Positions 43,236 to 52,137 of a DNA stretch of 64,000 nt are shown one piece after another. Position numbers and translations under genes: made by a program. The DNA comes from Nocardia mexicana NBRC 108244 (GTDB lineage: Bacteria > Actinomycetota > Actinomycetes > Mycobacteriales > Mycobacteriaceae). The stretch covers positions 1 to 64,000 of the forward strand of contig NZ_BDBV01000003.1 in NCBI RefSeq assembly GCF_001613165.1, written 5' to 3'. Positions within the stretch are counted from its first letter, which is position 1. Every line of letters starts with the position of its first letter. The notes beneath the pieces were generated by a model. That model searched no databases and had not been told where the DNA came from. It worked only from the letters and a program-made list of their open reading frames with translations.

Positions 43236-43294
43236 AAACTAGCGCTGCAAGTTTCAGGGCTACCCTAAGACGGGTAAACTATCGCTGCAAGTTT
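43236..43294. promoter_or_regulatory. Two 19-bp operators, 40 bp apart, between lipase and TetR genes
   Basis: AAACTAGCGCTGCAAGTTT (43236-43254) and AAACTATCGCTGCAAGTTT (43276-43294) differ by one base and are each imperfect palindromes of form AAACTnGCnnnGCnAGTTT. The 40-bp spacing keeps them nearly in helical phase. TAAACT on the plus strand and TAGTTT on the minus strand, both inside the sites, look like the -10 boxes of the divergent promoters. Confidence 0.8.
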
Positions 43295-43328
43295 TTGTGA
43301 CGGCTCACCCAGGAAGGACGAATTCTCT

Positions 43329-43997
43329 GTGGCCCGTCCCCGCCGACCACTGCTCAGCCGCGACCGCATCGTGGCCGCGGCCCTGACGCTCATCGACGCC
43401 GAGGGGCTCGATGCCCTGTCGACCCGGCGCCTGGCCACCGAACTGGGCGTGCAGGGACCCTCGCTGTACAACCACGTGGGCACGATGGACGAGCTCATCG
43501 ATGCGGTCGTCGACACCGTCCTCGGGGCGGTCGACACGTCGATGTTCTTCCGGCTGGGCGACGGCAACCGGGACTGGCGCACCGCGCTCGACTCCTGGGC
43601 CCGGTCCTACCGCGCGGCGATCACCGCCCATCCGCACATCGTTCCCGCGCTGGCCAGCGGGCCCGGCCGACGTCCCAACGCGCTGCGGATCGCCGATGCC
43701 GTCTTCGGTGGGCTGGTCGCCGCGGGGTGGCCGCGGCGGGAGGCGACCACCGTCGGCACGCTGATGCGGTACTTCGTCGCCGGTTCGGCCCTGGGCTCCT
43801 TCGCCGCCGGGTTCCCGGCCGACGCCGCCGTCTACACCGGCGAATATCCCCACCTCACCGAGGCCCACCTGCTCGCCGACCGGCAGCAGCGCATCGATCG
43901 CGACGCCTTCGACGCCGGATTGCGCGCGCTGCTCGACGGTTTGGAAGTGCGGTACGCCGAGAGCGTCGGCGAACAGTCCGATAGTGCAGGCGGATAG
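43329..43997 (+). CDS. TetR-family regulator controlling the second lipase
   Basis: A 222-residue TetR protein of the tetracycline-repressor C-terminal type. Helix-turn-helix LSTRRLATELGVQGPSLYNH (residues about 31-50) is canonical and the C-terminal domain has PHIVPALASGPGRRPNALR. GTG at 43329 with GGAAGGA upstream. It most likely binds the two 19-mers in front of it and represses both itself and the lipase until a lipid or xenobiotic ligand is present; the ligand is unknown. Confidence 0.9.
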   Translation: MARPRRPLLSRDRIVAAALTLIDAEGLDALSTRRLATELGVQGPSLYNHVGTMDELIDAVVDTVLGAVDTSMFFRLGDGNRDWRTALDSWARSYRAAITAHPHIVPALASGPGRRPNALRIADAVFGGLVAAGWPRREATTVGTLMRYFVAGSALGSFAAGFPADAAVYTGEYPHLTEAHLLADRQQRIDRDAFDAGLRALLDGLEVRYAESVGEQSDSAGG

Positions 43998-44157
43998 CCT
44001 GTTCGGAATCCTGTCCGCGCCGCCACGAAACAGCATGTCGGCCAACAGAATCTGCGACATCGAGACGGCCGTGACCGCACTGTGTGTGACACCCCGGCGG
44101 GACGGCAGAGCGGTTTCGCGGCAGCTTCGCACCAGATCGACGCGGCATTGACGGCGG

Positions 44158-45114
44158 CTATGTCGCTCGCCCCGGGTTGCCGTCCTCCTGGCGGCCGATC
44201 GCGACATCGCCTCGCGCGCGATGGCCCGAGGCCGGGTCGGTCGCGTAGAAGGCTTGGGCCAGTGGGGAATGCGCGAGACCGGAGATGCCCCACACGACCA
44301 GGGCACCGGCGGCGGCGATCCCGGCGAGCGCGGTGGGGGCGACGGGGATCGTGACCTGGAAGGCCAGGATGCCGACGATGTAGCTGGCGACGGGGTTGGT
44401 GACGCTCATGGCCGCGATGGCCCACGGGAGCGGGCCCGCGGCGAAGGCGGCCTGCTCCAGCAGCAGGCCGCTCAGGGTCGACAGGGCCAGCAGGTAGCCC
44501 GGCCAGTCCACCGCCGTCGCGGGCACGCCGCGGTGCAGCAGGTCCTCGGTGGTGAGCTTCATGAACACGGCGCTCATCGCGAAGCAGATCCCGGCGGCGA
44601 CGGCGACCAGGTTGGCGGCGATGCGCATCGTGCAGCGAGAACTCACCGCCGCCAAGAGCACCACGAGCCCGGCGGCCGATACCGTCGCCAGCAGCACCCG
44701 TCCCCGCTCCGGCTGACCCGCCAGCGGCGCCGCGCCCTCGACGCTGAAGAGCACCGCCAGCCCCGCGCACACCAGCAGCGCGTAGGCCAGATCCTGGGGC
44801 GGCGGCCGCCGCCGCTGCCCCGCCGCCTCTAGCGGCACCGCGAACAGCAACTGTGTCGACATCAGCGGCTGCACCGCCGCGACGGACCCCACCTGCAGCG
44901 CCGCGGCCTGTGTGAAGAACCCGGCAAGATTCGTCAGCCACCCCCGCAGCCACGTCCGGCTCCGCAGCAACCGCCGCATCAACATCGACAACCCGGGCAC
45001 CCGCGCCGCCTCCGGCCGCTCGGCCACCACTCCCCGAGCCGCCCGCTGCTGCAAAAACCCGGCCGCCGCAAACAAGAACGCGGCCAGCACCCCCAGCGCG
45101 ACTACCAAAACCAT
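44158..45114 (-). CDS. DMT-superfamily transporter (EamA/NIPA-like)
   Basis: A 318-residue membrane protein with nine or ten predicted helices in two halves, opening LVVALGVLAAFLFAAAGFLQ and containing QVGSVAAVQPLMSTQLLFAV and MSVTNPVASYIVGILAF, the pattern of actinobacterial DMT-type (Mg2+/metabolite) transporters. The last 30 residues are hydrophilic. It lies 43 bp downstream of the solute-binding lipoprotein on the same strand, so read-through is possible. No substrate can be assigned. Confidence 0.8.
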   Translation of the reverse strand: MVLVVALGVLAAFLFAAAGFLQQRAARGVVAERPEAARVPGLSMLMRRLLRSRTWLRGWLTNLAGFFTQAAALQVGSVAAVQPLMSTQLLFAVPLEAAGQRRRPPPQDLAYALLVCAGLAVLFSVEGAAPLAGQPERGRVLLATVSAAGLVVLLAAVSSRCTMRIAANLVAVAAGICFAMSAVFMKLTTEDLLHRGVPATAVDWPGYLLALSTLSGLLLEQAAFAAGPLPWAIAAMSVTNPVASYIVGILAFQVTIPVAPTALAGIAAAGALVVWGISGLAHSPLAQAFYATDPASGHRARGDVAIGRQEDGNPGRAT

Positions 45115-45157
45115 GCGAGACCCCCGCCTAGGCGATCTCTCCCGACTCTACGCCCGG

Positions 45158-46249
45158 TCAGAGGTCGTGGGAGTCGAGCCAGGTGCGGGCCAGGTCGGGG
45201 GCGGAGGCGTGGTCGTCGCGGAGAGCGCGGACCATATCGGTGAGGTCGGCCGTGGTGAGTTCGCCCGCAACGTAATTCAGCTTCTTCAACTGGCGGGCGG
45301 TCAGGGTTCCCTTGCGGTACAGGGGGATTACGCTCTGGGCGCGGAAGGCGTAGTCGGGGTCGGCGATCGGGACCAGATCGCCTGCGCCACCGGGTAGCAG
45401 GGCGGCCGGGGCCGTCAGAACACCGGCTTGAATCTGCCCTTCCTGCAGTGCCTTTCGCAGTGCGGAGTCGTTCGGATAAACGGTGTGGTGGGTGATGTCG
45501 CAGCCGTAGACCGTGTGCAGCGGTTCGAGCACGTCCCGTTGCGGATCGGGGGAACGGCGCAGCGGATCGAGTTCGCTACCCGTGGCGACACCGACGGTCA
45601 GCTCGCCGCAGCGCGGCGCCAGTTCCTTCAGGGAATCGGGGTACCGCCCGGATGCCGCACCGCTGAACACGAACGCGGGACGCAGGTCGGTCCCGTCGGC
45701 GATATCGGATACCGCCAGCCCCTCGGGGAGGGCACGGCTGACCGCATCGGCAACGTCCGGCACCCGCTCCACGCCCCGTGCATCCGGCGCCTTGACCCCC
45801 GCAGAATCGCCACCGGGCGCGTCGTTCCCCCCAGAGCTCCCGGGCGGCTTGCCCCCGGTGCCCTGCGCGTCGTTCCCGTTGGCCTTGGGCGCTGCCGTCC
45901 CCGTGACCTTCGCCGCCGCGAGCTTGTCCGGGAGCCGCGCCTGCGACCCCGAGTCCAGGGCCGTCAGGAGATCCCCGCTGTCGTCGCCGACCAGCTGCAC
46001 CGTGCCCGCATCCAGCGCTGTCAGGTAGTCGCCGCGCTGGCCGAGCCCGGTTCTGGTGGTGGTGTGCGCACCGGCTCGGGCCAGCGCACCGGCATAGATC
46101 TCGGCAATCAACTCCGACTGAGCGGAATTCCCCGCGCCGACGGTGATCGTCGTCCCCGAATCGCCGTCCGAACAGGAAACGACCAGCGTAGCGGCCATGA
46201 TCGCGACCACGGCGCGAACCGAGTTCCGCACCGATGCGGCCAACTCCAT
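45158..46249 (-). CDS. Solute-binding lipoprotein, OpuAC-like, with an inserted low-complexity segment
   Basis: A 363-residue lipoprotein divergent from the OpuC-like operon. Signal peptide with lipobox LVVSC-S, then an OpuAC-type start TITVGAGNSAQSELIAEIYA. Residues about 100-150 form a Lys/Gly/Pro/Asp-rich, low-complexity insert (for example GNDAQGTGGKPPGSSGGNDA) between the two lobes, absent from the sister protein at 46.4 kb. The second lobe ends normally with LKKLNYVAGELTTADLTDMV. It may be a second receptor for the same permease, or bind another quaternary amine. The M. tuberculosis LpqZ protein near kgd belongs, from memory, to the same family. Confidence 0.82.
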   Translation of the reverse strand: MELAASVRNSVRAVVAIMAATLVVSCSDGDSGTTITVGAGNSAQSELIAEIYAGALARAGAHTTTRTGLGQRGDYLTALDAGTVQLVGDDSGDLLTALDSGSQARLPDKLAAAKVTGTAAPKANGNDAQGTGGKPPGSSGGNDAPGGDSAGVKAPDARGVERVPDVADAVSRALPEGLAVSDIADGTDLRPAFVFSGAASGRYPDSLKELAPRCGELTVGVATGSELDPLRRSPDPQRDVLEPLHTVYGCDITHHTVYPNDSALRKALQEGQIQAGVLTAPAALLPGGAGDLVPIADPDYAFRAQSVIPLYRKGTLTARQLKKLNYVAGELTTADLTDMVRALRDDHASAPDLARTWLDSHDL

Positions 46250-46394
46250 CCGGCGACACCCACTCCCGATAGATAGTAAGAACGACACCCGGCTGACAGT
46301 ATGGACAGCCAGAAGGCGGCCGTCCCGCAGACGAATCGTAGTCGGAGCACGCGCCGGCCCACCTCGGAGCACCGGGCCATCGGAAGGACCTGCA

Positions 46395-47390
46395 GTGAAA
46401 TCCTCGAACACCACCAGCGCACGCCGCCGCGGCCTGCGCCCCGCCTGGGCCGCCGCGCGCTTCCTCGCCACCGCCGTCGCCCTGGCGGCCGCCATGGCGC
46501 TGTCGGCCTGCGGCGGCAACAGCGACCCGCTCTCGAGCGGCTCCGGTGACTGCGACGGCAACGACAGCGACCTCACCATCGGCTCGGCGAACTTCCCGGA
46601 ATCCGAGACGGTCGCCAATATTTATGCGGAAGCCTTGCGCGCCAACGGTTTCAACATCGACACCAAGCTCAATATCGGCAGCCGCGAGGCCTACATCCCG
46701 GCGCTGCGCCAGTGCTCGATCGGCCTGATCCCGGACTACACCGGCAATCTGCTGCAGTACCTGGACAAGTCGGCGACCGCCACGGCCGCCGACCAGGTGA
46801 ACCAGGCCCTGACCGCGGCGCTCGGGGACCAACTCGCCATCGGCGCCCCCGCGCCCGGCGAGGATTCCGACGCCGTGGTCGTCACCCGGGCCACCGCCGA
46901 CAAATGGAATCTGCGCTCCATCGGCGACCTGGCCCCGCACTCGGCCGAGGTGAGTTTCGGTGCGCCCGCGGAGTTCTCCGAGCGCACCTACGGGCTGCCC
47001 GGCCTGAAGACCAATTACGGCCTCGATATCGCCAAGGACAAGTTCGTCCCGATCGGCGACGGCGGCGGCCCGGCGACCGTGCGCGCGCTGACCTCCGGTC
47101 AGGTGACCGCGGCCGACATCTTCACCACGTCTCCGGCCGTCAAGGAGAACAACCTGGTGGTGCTGGACGATCCGAAGAACAACTTCGCCGCCCAGAACGT
47201 GGTGCCGCTGCTGAACGCGAAGGAGAAGTCGGACCGGGCCGTCCGGGTGCTCGACGCGGTATCGGCGAAATTGACCACGGCGGAACTGGTCTCGCTCAAC
47301 GAGGCCGTATCCGGCGCCGCCAAGACCGAGCCCGCCGCGGCCGCCAAGGCGTGGGTGTCCGCGCAGGGCCTGGACAAGCCGATCGGTTAG
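46395..47390 (+). CDS. Glycine betaine/choline-type ABC substrate-binding lipoprotein
   Basis: A 331-residue OpuCC/ProX-like receptor. Signal peptide ends in MALSAC-GG (lipidated Cys); the mature domain starts LTIGSANFPESETVANIYAE, with GLIPDYTGNLLQYL as the characteristic second motif. GTG at 46395 follows GGAAGGA. It opens the operon for an OpuC-type importer whose ATPase and two permeases follow with 13-bp, then 4-bp overlaps. Substrate class is betaine/carnitine/choline-like osmolytes by family. Confidence 0.9.
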   Translation: MKSSNTTSARRRGLRPAWAAARFLATAVALAAAMALSACGGNSDPLSSGSGDCDGNDSDLTIGSANFPESETVANIYAEALRANGFNIDTKLNIGSREAYIPALRQCSIGLIPDYTGNLLQYLDKSATATAADQVNQALTAALGDQLAIGAPAPGEDSDAVVVTRATADKWNLRSIGDLAPHSAEVSFGAPAEFSERTYGLPGLKTNYGLDIAKDKFVPIGDGGGPATVRALTSGQVTAADIFTTSPAVKENNLVVLDDPKNNFAAQNVVPLLNAKEKSDRAVRVLDAVSAKLTTAELVSLNEAVSGAAKTEPAAAAKAWVSAQGLDKPIG

Positions 47391-47403
47391 GAGACTCACC
47401 CCC

Positions 47404-48585
47404 GTGAGTGAGGGAACAACGGACACAACCGAACTCGCGATCGAGTTCAGCGGCGTCACCAAGACCTATCCGGACGGCACCACCGCCGTCACCGATCTGG
47501 ATCTGCGCATCGACTCCGGGTCGTTCACCGTGTTCGTGGGCCCGTCCGGCTGCGGTAAGACCACATCGATGCGGATGATCAACCGGATGATCGTGCCCAC
47601 CTCGGGCACGATCACCGTCTCCGGCGAGGACATTTCGACCGTCGATCCGGTGCGATTGCGGCTCGGCATCGGCTATGTCATCCAGAGCGGCGGGCTGCTG
47701 CCGCACCGCACCGTGCTCGACAATGTCGCGACGGTCCCGGTGCTGCGCGGCCAGACCCGCCGCGCCGCGCGCCGGGCCGCGCTCGATGTGCTGGATCGGG
47801 TGGGTCTGGATCGCGGTCTGGCGCAACGGTATCCGGCGCAGTTGTCGGGCGGGCAGCAGCAGCGCGTGGGCGTCGCGCGGGCGCTGGCCGCCGACCCGCC
47901 GATCCTGCTGATGGACGAGCCGTTCAGCGCGGTCGACCCGGTGGTGCGCGAGGAGTTGCAGGCCGAGATGCAGCGCCTGCAGGCGGAACTGCACAAGACG
48001 ATCGTGTTCGTCACCCACGACATCGACGAGGCGATCAAGCTCGGGGACCGGATCGCGGTCTTCGCCCGCGGCGGGGTGCTGCAGCAGTACGATCCGCCGC
48101 AGCATCTGCTGGCCCAGCCCGCGACCGACTTCGTCGCCGACTTCGCCGGGCGCGACCGAGGCTATCGCGGATTGTCGTTCCGAAGCGCGGAAGACGTTGT
48201 GCTGCACGATATCCGGACCGCCACCGCCGAGGAGGTCACCGGGCTGCGCCTGGAGCCGGGCGAATGGGTGCTGGTCGTCGACGAGCAGCGGCATCCGCTC
48301 GGCTGGGTGGATGTCACGGGTGTCGAGGGCGTGCGCGCCGGGCACGCGTGGGCCGAGAGCATGTCCGCCGGTGGTTCGCTGTTCGTTCCCGGCGGCGACC
48401 TGCGCCAGGCGCTGGACGCGGCCATCTCCTCGCCGTCGGGAATCGGTGTGGCCGTGGATAATTCGGGCGCGGCGTGCGGCGGGGTACTCGCGACGGAGAT
48501 CATCGAACTACTCGCGCAGCAACGATCGGGCGAGGATGCCGCGCGCAACCGGCACTTCTTCGAAGAGGAGGAGGGAGTGCGATGA
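47404..48585 (+). CDS. OpuCA/ProV-like ABC transporter ATPase with CBS domain
   Basis: A 393-residue ATPase. Walker A GPSGCGKT, signature LSGGQQQRVGVARAL and Walker B LLMDEPFSAVD are intact. The part after residue 240 is a CBS-type regulatory region (GWVDVTGVEGVRAG ... FVPGGDLRQALDAA), which in this family senses ionic strength or cyclic di-AMP. GTG start. It powers the two permeases that follow; its stop overlaps the first permease start (ATGA). Confidence 0.92.
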   Translation: MSEGTTDTTELAIEFSGVTKTYPDGTTAVTDLDLRIDSGSFTVFVGPSGCGKTTSMRMINRMIVPTSGTITVSGEDISTVDPVRLRLGIGYVIQSGGLLPHRTVLDNVATVPVLRGQTRRAARRAALDVLDRVGLDRGLAQRYPAQLSGGQQQRVGVARALAADPPILLMDEPFSAVDPVVREELQAEMQRLQAELHKTIVFVTHDIDEAIKLGDRIAVFARGGVLQQYDPPQHLLAQPATDFVADFAGRDRGYRGLSFRSAEDVVLHDIRTATAEEVTGLRLEPGEWVLVVDEQRHPLGWVDVTGVEGVRAGHAWAESMSAGGSLFVPGGDLRQALDAAISSPSGIGVAVDNSGAACGGVLATEIIELLAQQRSGEDAARNRHFFEEEEGVR

Positions 48586-49295
48586 GATACCTCGTCGACA
48601 ACTTCTCCGAGATAGCCGGTTTCACGCGTACCCACCTATACCTGGCATTGGTGCCCCTGTTGATCGGCCTCGTGATCGCGATCCCGGTCGGCACCCTGGT
48701 GCGCCGCGTCCCGTGGGTGCGGCGGACCACCGTCACCTTGGCCAGCCTCGCCTACACCATCCCCTCGCTCGCCCTGTTCGTGATCATTCCGCCGCTGGCC
48801 GGCATCCCCGCCATCGATCCGCTGAATGTCGTTATCGCACTGAGCATCTACTCGGTCGCACTGCTGGTGATCGCGGTGCCGGTGGCGCTGGATTCGGTGT
48901 CGGCCGCCGTGCTCGATGCCTCCGACGCCATCGGCTACTCCCGCCTGCGGCGCGCCCTGACCGTCGAATTTCCGTTGGCGATACCGGTTTTCGTGGCCAA
49001 TCTGCGGGTGGTGGCGGTCACCAATATCTCGATGGTGACCGTCGGCGCGCTGATCGGCGTGGGCGGGCTGGGCAAGCTGTTCACCCAGGGCTATCAGCGC
49101 AACTATCCGGACGAGATCGTCGCCGGGATCATCGTCGTGCTGGTGCTGGCGCTGATCGTGGACCGGGCGCTGTATCTGGTCGGCCGCTGGTGCACGCCGT
49201 GGCTACGGACCGATCGGCCGACGCTGGCCCGGCGCCTGCGCACGGCCATCGATCCGGCGAAAGGCGTCGGTGCATCGAAAGAGGTTGGCGCATGA
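48582..49295 (+). CDS. OpuC-like permease, first subunit
   Basis: A 237-residue inner-membrane permease with about six helices of the BPD_transp_1 fold. SRLRRALTVEFPLAIPVFVANLR is in the EAA loop that contacts the ATPase, and TVGALIGVGGLGKLFTQG follows it, both typical of OpuCB. ATG at 48582 overlaps the ATPase stop, and its own stop overlaps the next permease start, showing tight translational coupling of three genes. Confidence 0.91.
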   Translation: MRYLVDNFSEIAGFTRTHLYLALVPLLIGLVIAIPVGTLVRRVPWVRRTTVTLASLAYTIPSLALFVIIPPLAGIPAIDPLNVVIALSIYSVALLVIAVPVALDSVSAAVLDASDAIGYSRLRRALTVEFPLAIPVFVANLRVVAVTNISMVTVGALIGVGGLGKLFTQGYQRNYPDEIVAGIIVVLVLALIVDRALYLVGRWCTPWLRTDRPTLARRLRTAIDPAKGVGASKEVGA

Positions 49296-49975
49296 ACCTT
49301 TTCCTCGACGCCTGGCATTATCTCACCGATTCGGCGAACTGGGGTGGCAGCGCGGGCATCGACCACCGGCTGCTGGAGCATCTGTGGTACAGCCTGCTGG
49401 CCGTCGCGCTGTCGGCGGTGATCGCGATCCCGATCGGACTGCTGGTCGGCCACTCCCGCCGCGGCGCCGCCGTGATCGTCGGATTCGCCAACGCCATGCG
49501 CGCCCTGCCCACCCTGGGCCTGCTGACGTTCGTGGTGCTGCTGCTGGGTCTCGGGCTGATTCCCCCGCTGCTGGCGCTGATCACCGTCGGCATTCCGCCG
49601 CTGCTGGCCGGCGCCTACGCCGGGATCGCCAACGTGAATCCCGATGTGGTCGATGCCTCCCGGGCGATGGGCATGACCGAACGCCAGGTGCTGTTCCGCG
49701 TGGAGGTCCCCAACGCGCTGCCGGTGCTGCTGACCGGCCTGCGCTCGGCCACGCTGCAGGTCGTCGCCACCGCCACCATCGCCGCCTACGTGAACCTCGG
49801 TGGCCTGGGCCGCTACATCTTCGACGGCATCAGCCTGTACAAATACGACCGCGTGCTGGTCGGCGCCCTGCTCGTCGCCGCCCTGGCGCTGGTCCTGGAC
49901 GCCATCCTGGCCTTCGCCGTATGGGCCAGCGCCCCGGGCACCGGCCGCCTGCGCCGCGCGCCCGCCGGTCCCTAG
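49292..49975 (+). CDS. OpuC-like permease, second subunit
   Basis: A 227-residue permease with about six helices. SRAMGMTERQVLFRVEVPNALP is the EAA motif and YVNLGGLGRYIFDG the following conserved segment. Together with the first permease it forms the heterodimeric channel of the osmolyte importer. It is the last gene of the operon; no clear terminator follows before the small minus-strand gene. Confidence 0.91.
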   Translation: MNLFLDAWHYLTDSANWGGSAGIDHRLLEHLWYSLLAVALSAVIAIPIGLLVGHSRRGAAVIVGFANAMRALPTLGLLTFVVLLLGLGLIPPLLALITVGIPPLLAGAYAGIANVNPDVVDASRAMGMTERQVLFRVEVPNALPVLLTGLRSATLQVVATATIAAYVNLGGLGRYIFDGISLYKYDRVLVGALLVAALALVLDAILAFAVWASAPGTGRLRRAPAGP

Positions 49976-49988
49976 CGGGCCGACAACG

Positions 49989-50204
49989 CTACTCGCCGCC
50001 ACCGCCCCCTCCGGTACAACCGCCGTCGCCCCACCCGGGCGCGGGCTGGCCGGGGCGGCGCGGCCGGTTGCGCTTGTTGATCCGCCGCAACTTGTCCAGA
50101 TCCCGCACGACGCCCCCGGCGCGTCCGCTCGCGCGGACCGGTGCCTGCCACTGCTCGGATCGATCTCGGCGCAGCAGCTTCTCGAGAATCCGCCGAAAAC
50201 CCAT
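49989..50204 (-). CDS. Small basic protein of unknown function
   Basis: A 71-residue, strongly basic protein (MGFRRILEKLLRRDRSEQW..., then RDLDKLRRINKRNRPRR) with a Gly-rich C-terminus (GGCTGGGGGGE). GGAGAGGG lies 8 bp before ATG 50204, which makes it a credible small gene although coding is not proven. It occupies part of the 449-bp interval between the OpuC operon and malic enzyme; 50205-50368 seems non-coding. Confidence 0.45.
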   Translation of the reverse strand: MGFRRILEKLLRRDRSEQWQAPVRASGRAGGVVRDLDKLRRINKRNRPRRPGQPAPGWGDGGCTGGGGGGE

Positions 50205-50368
50205 GTGCACCGCCCTCTCCCGACGGCACAGTCTAATTCGACAACCCGCGAACCGCGAACGGGCACGGCGTCGTCGTGGGCCACAGAATCCACCGTAACG
50301 CCCGCTGCCCCAGCGTCATTCGGCGAAGCCACGTTCCCGAGCCATGCCCATTCCGGCCCCGGACAGAC

Positions 50369-50408
50369 GAAGAGCGCCCCGTTCGCCGCTGAACGGGGCG
50401 CTCTTCGT
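50369..50408. terminator. Strong terminator of the malic enzyme gene
   Basis: CGAAGAGCGCCCCGTTC (50369-50385) and its exact complement (50392-50408) give perfect 17-bp arms around a 6-nt loop. It begins 16 bp after the malic enzyme stop on the minus strand and could act in both directions. Confidence 0.85.
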
Positions 50409-50424
50409 TCGACAGAACAGCCTG

Positions 50425-51645
50425 TTACGCAACGCCTTCCGCGCGCGCGGTGGAGGCCACGGCCTCCGCCACCGCCGGGGCGACCCGCGGGTCCAGTGGG
50501 CTCGGGATGATCTTGTCCCGGGACAGCTCGTCACCCAGCACGCCGAAGATGGCGTTGGCCGCGGCCACCTTCATGCCCTCGGTGATGCGCCGCGCGCCCG
50601 CGTCCAGCGCGCCCTTGAACACGCCGGGGAACGCGAGCACGTTGTTGATCTGGTTCGGGAAGTCGCTGCGACCCGTGGCCACGACCGCGGCGTACTTGTG
50701 CGCCACCTCGGGGTGGATCTCCGGATCCGGATTCGACATCGCGAACACGATCGACTCCGGCGCCATCGACGCGATCAGGTCCTCCGCGATGGTGCCCGCC
50801 GACAGGCCCAGGAACACGTCGGCCCCGGCCATCGCCTCGGCGGCGCCGCCGCTGATCCCGCGCGGGTTGGTGCGCTCGGCCAGCTCGGCCTTGATCTCGT
50901 TGAGATCGGTGCGATCCCGGCCGACGATGCCGCGAGAGTCCAGCACGACGATGTCGGACACGCCCGCGGCCAGGAGGATATTGGTGCAGGCGACGCCGGC
51001 GGCGCCGGCCCCCGACACCACGACCTTCATGCCGGAGATATCGCGCCCGAGTACCTTGGCGGCACCGTTCAGCGCCGCCAGCACCACGATGGCGGTGCCG
51101 TGCTGGTCGTCGTGCATCACCGGGCAGTCCAGCGCCTCGACGACCCGCTTCTCGATCTCGAAGCAGCGGGGCGCGGAGATGTCCTCCAGGTTCACCGCGC
51201 CGAAGCTCGGGCGCAGCCGGACCAGCGTCTCCACGATCTCGTCGACATCCTTGGTGTCGAGCACGATCGGAATCGAGTCCAGCCCCGCGAACTTCTTGAA
51301 CAGCGCGGCCTTGCCCTCCATCACCGGCAGCGAGGCGCGCGGGCCGATATCGCCCAGGCCGAGCACCGCGGTGCCGTCGCTGACCACGACGACCAGCCGG
51401 TCGGTCCAGGTGTAGCGCTTGGCCAGCGCCTCGTCCTTCGCGATGGCGCGGCTGACCTGCGCTACACCCGGGGTGTAGGCGATGGACAGATCACGCTGCG
51501 TGTCGAGGGGCGCCGCAAGTTCCACCGAGAGCTTGCCTCCGAGGTGTCCCGCGAAAATCTCTTCGTGCGTAATAGCGGACAGGCTGGCCGCATCATTCTC
51601 ACGGCTCGCCGTGGCGGCGTTCGGTGCGTCAGTCACGGGTGACAC
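50425..51645 (-). CDS. NAD(P)-dependent malic enzyme
   Basis: A 406-residue short-form malic enzyme that decarboxylates malate to pyruvate. LSIAYTPGVAQVSRAIA contains the catalytic Tyr region, GDIGPRASLPVMEGKAALF the lysine region, and VVVSGAGAAGVACTNILLA the nucleotide fold. It lacks the phosphotransacetylase extension of MaeB-type enzymes. GTG at 51645 follows GGAGTGAG. Single gene with its own terminator. The residue after the second strand (VLDSRG) suggests NAD use, but cofactor preference is uncertain. Confidence 0.93.
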   Translation of the reverse strand: MSPVTDAPNAATASRENDAASLSAITHEEIFAGHLGGKLSVELAAPLDTQRDLSIAYTPGVAQVSRAIAKDEALAKRYTWTDRLVVVVSDGTAVLGLGDIGPRASLPVMEGKAALFKKFAGLDSIPIVLDTKDVDEIVETLVRLRPSFGAVNLEDISAPRCFEIEKRVVEALDCPVMHDDQHGTAIVVLAALNGAAKVLGRDISGMKVVVSGAGAAGVACTNILLAAGVSDIVVLDSRGIVGRDRTDLNEIKAELAERTNPRGISGGAAEAMAGADVFLGLSAGTIAEDLIASMAPESIVFAMSNPDPEIHPEVAHKYAAVVATGRSDFPNQINNVLAFPGVFKGALDAGARRITEGMKVAAANAIFGVLGDELSRDKIIPSPLDPRVAPAVAEAVASTARAEGVA

Positions 51646-52137
51646 GATCTCACTCCTGCTCGGTGGTGGCTAGCCCGGCCTGCGGTTACCGCCGGGTATC
51701 AGGATTAGGGGTTTTTCGGGTTACTGACAGGTGCGCTGACCACGCTCGGGTCCGACGCGAAATGCCCGCACTGGTTACATCGCGGCAAGGAACAGGGGGC
51801 ATTACGGCACACGGTTTGCGTATCGCTGCACAGAGCTGTCGAGCGAGAACCGGACGGGTGGGTCCGGGCAATGCTGTGGGGTGATCCGCGATCCGGAGCC
51901 GTGCGTCACGGACCGTAGGTCACCAACCGTCCCGGACCGGGCGGTGGCGTCGGCCGGGAATCCGCAATATTCTGCCAGCCGAAACGGCGGCTTGCCAAAT
52001 CGCCTCGCGGTGCGTGCTGCCATCTCCCGAGGGTAGCGACCCCGAATTACCCCTGGGTAAGGGGAAACTCGCAGCTCCGGATGCGGGGAAAGTGAACTGT
52101 CGCACCGGGCGTGGCGAACCCGATGTGAGGTCGTGAC
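51646..52137. other. Non-coding region upstream of malic enzyme
   Basis: About 490 bp without a convincing gene; short open frames here lack ribosome binding sites and family resemblance. A perfect 14-bp palindrome, TTACCC-CT-GGGTAA, is at 52047-52060. The region should hold the malic enzyme promoter and the 3' end of the flavoprotein transcript. Confidence 0.5.

Noticed and set aside
43236..43294. Start of a CRISPR array or other tandem repeat
   Set aside because: Only two copies exist, both are palindromic operator-like sequences, and no cas gene is present.
51646..52137. Small genes in the 490-bp gap before malic enzyme
   Set aside because: Open frames there have no ribosome binding site, unusual residue composition and overlap each other on both strands.
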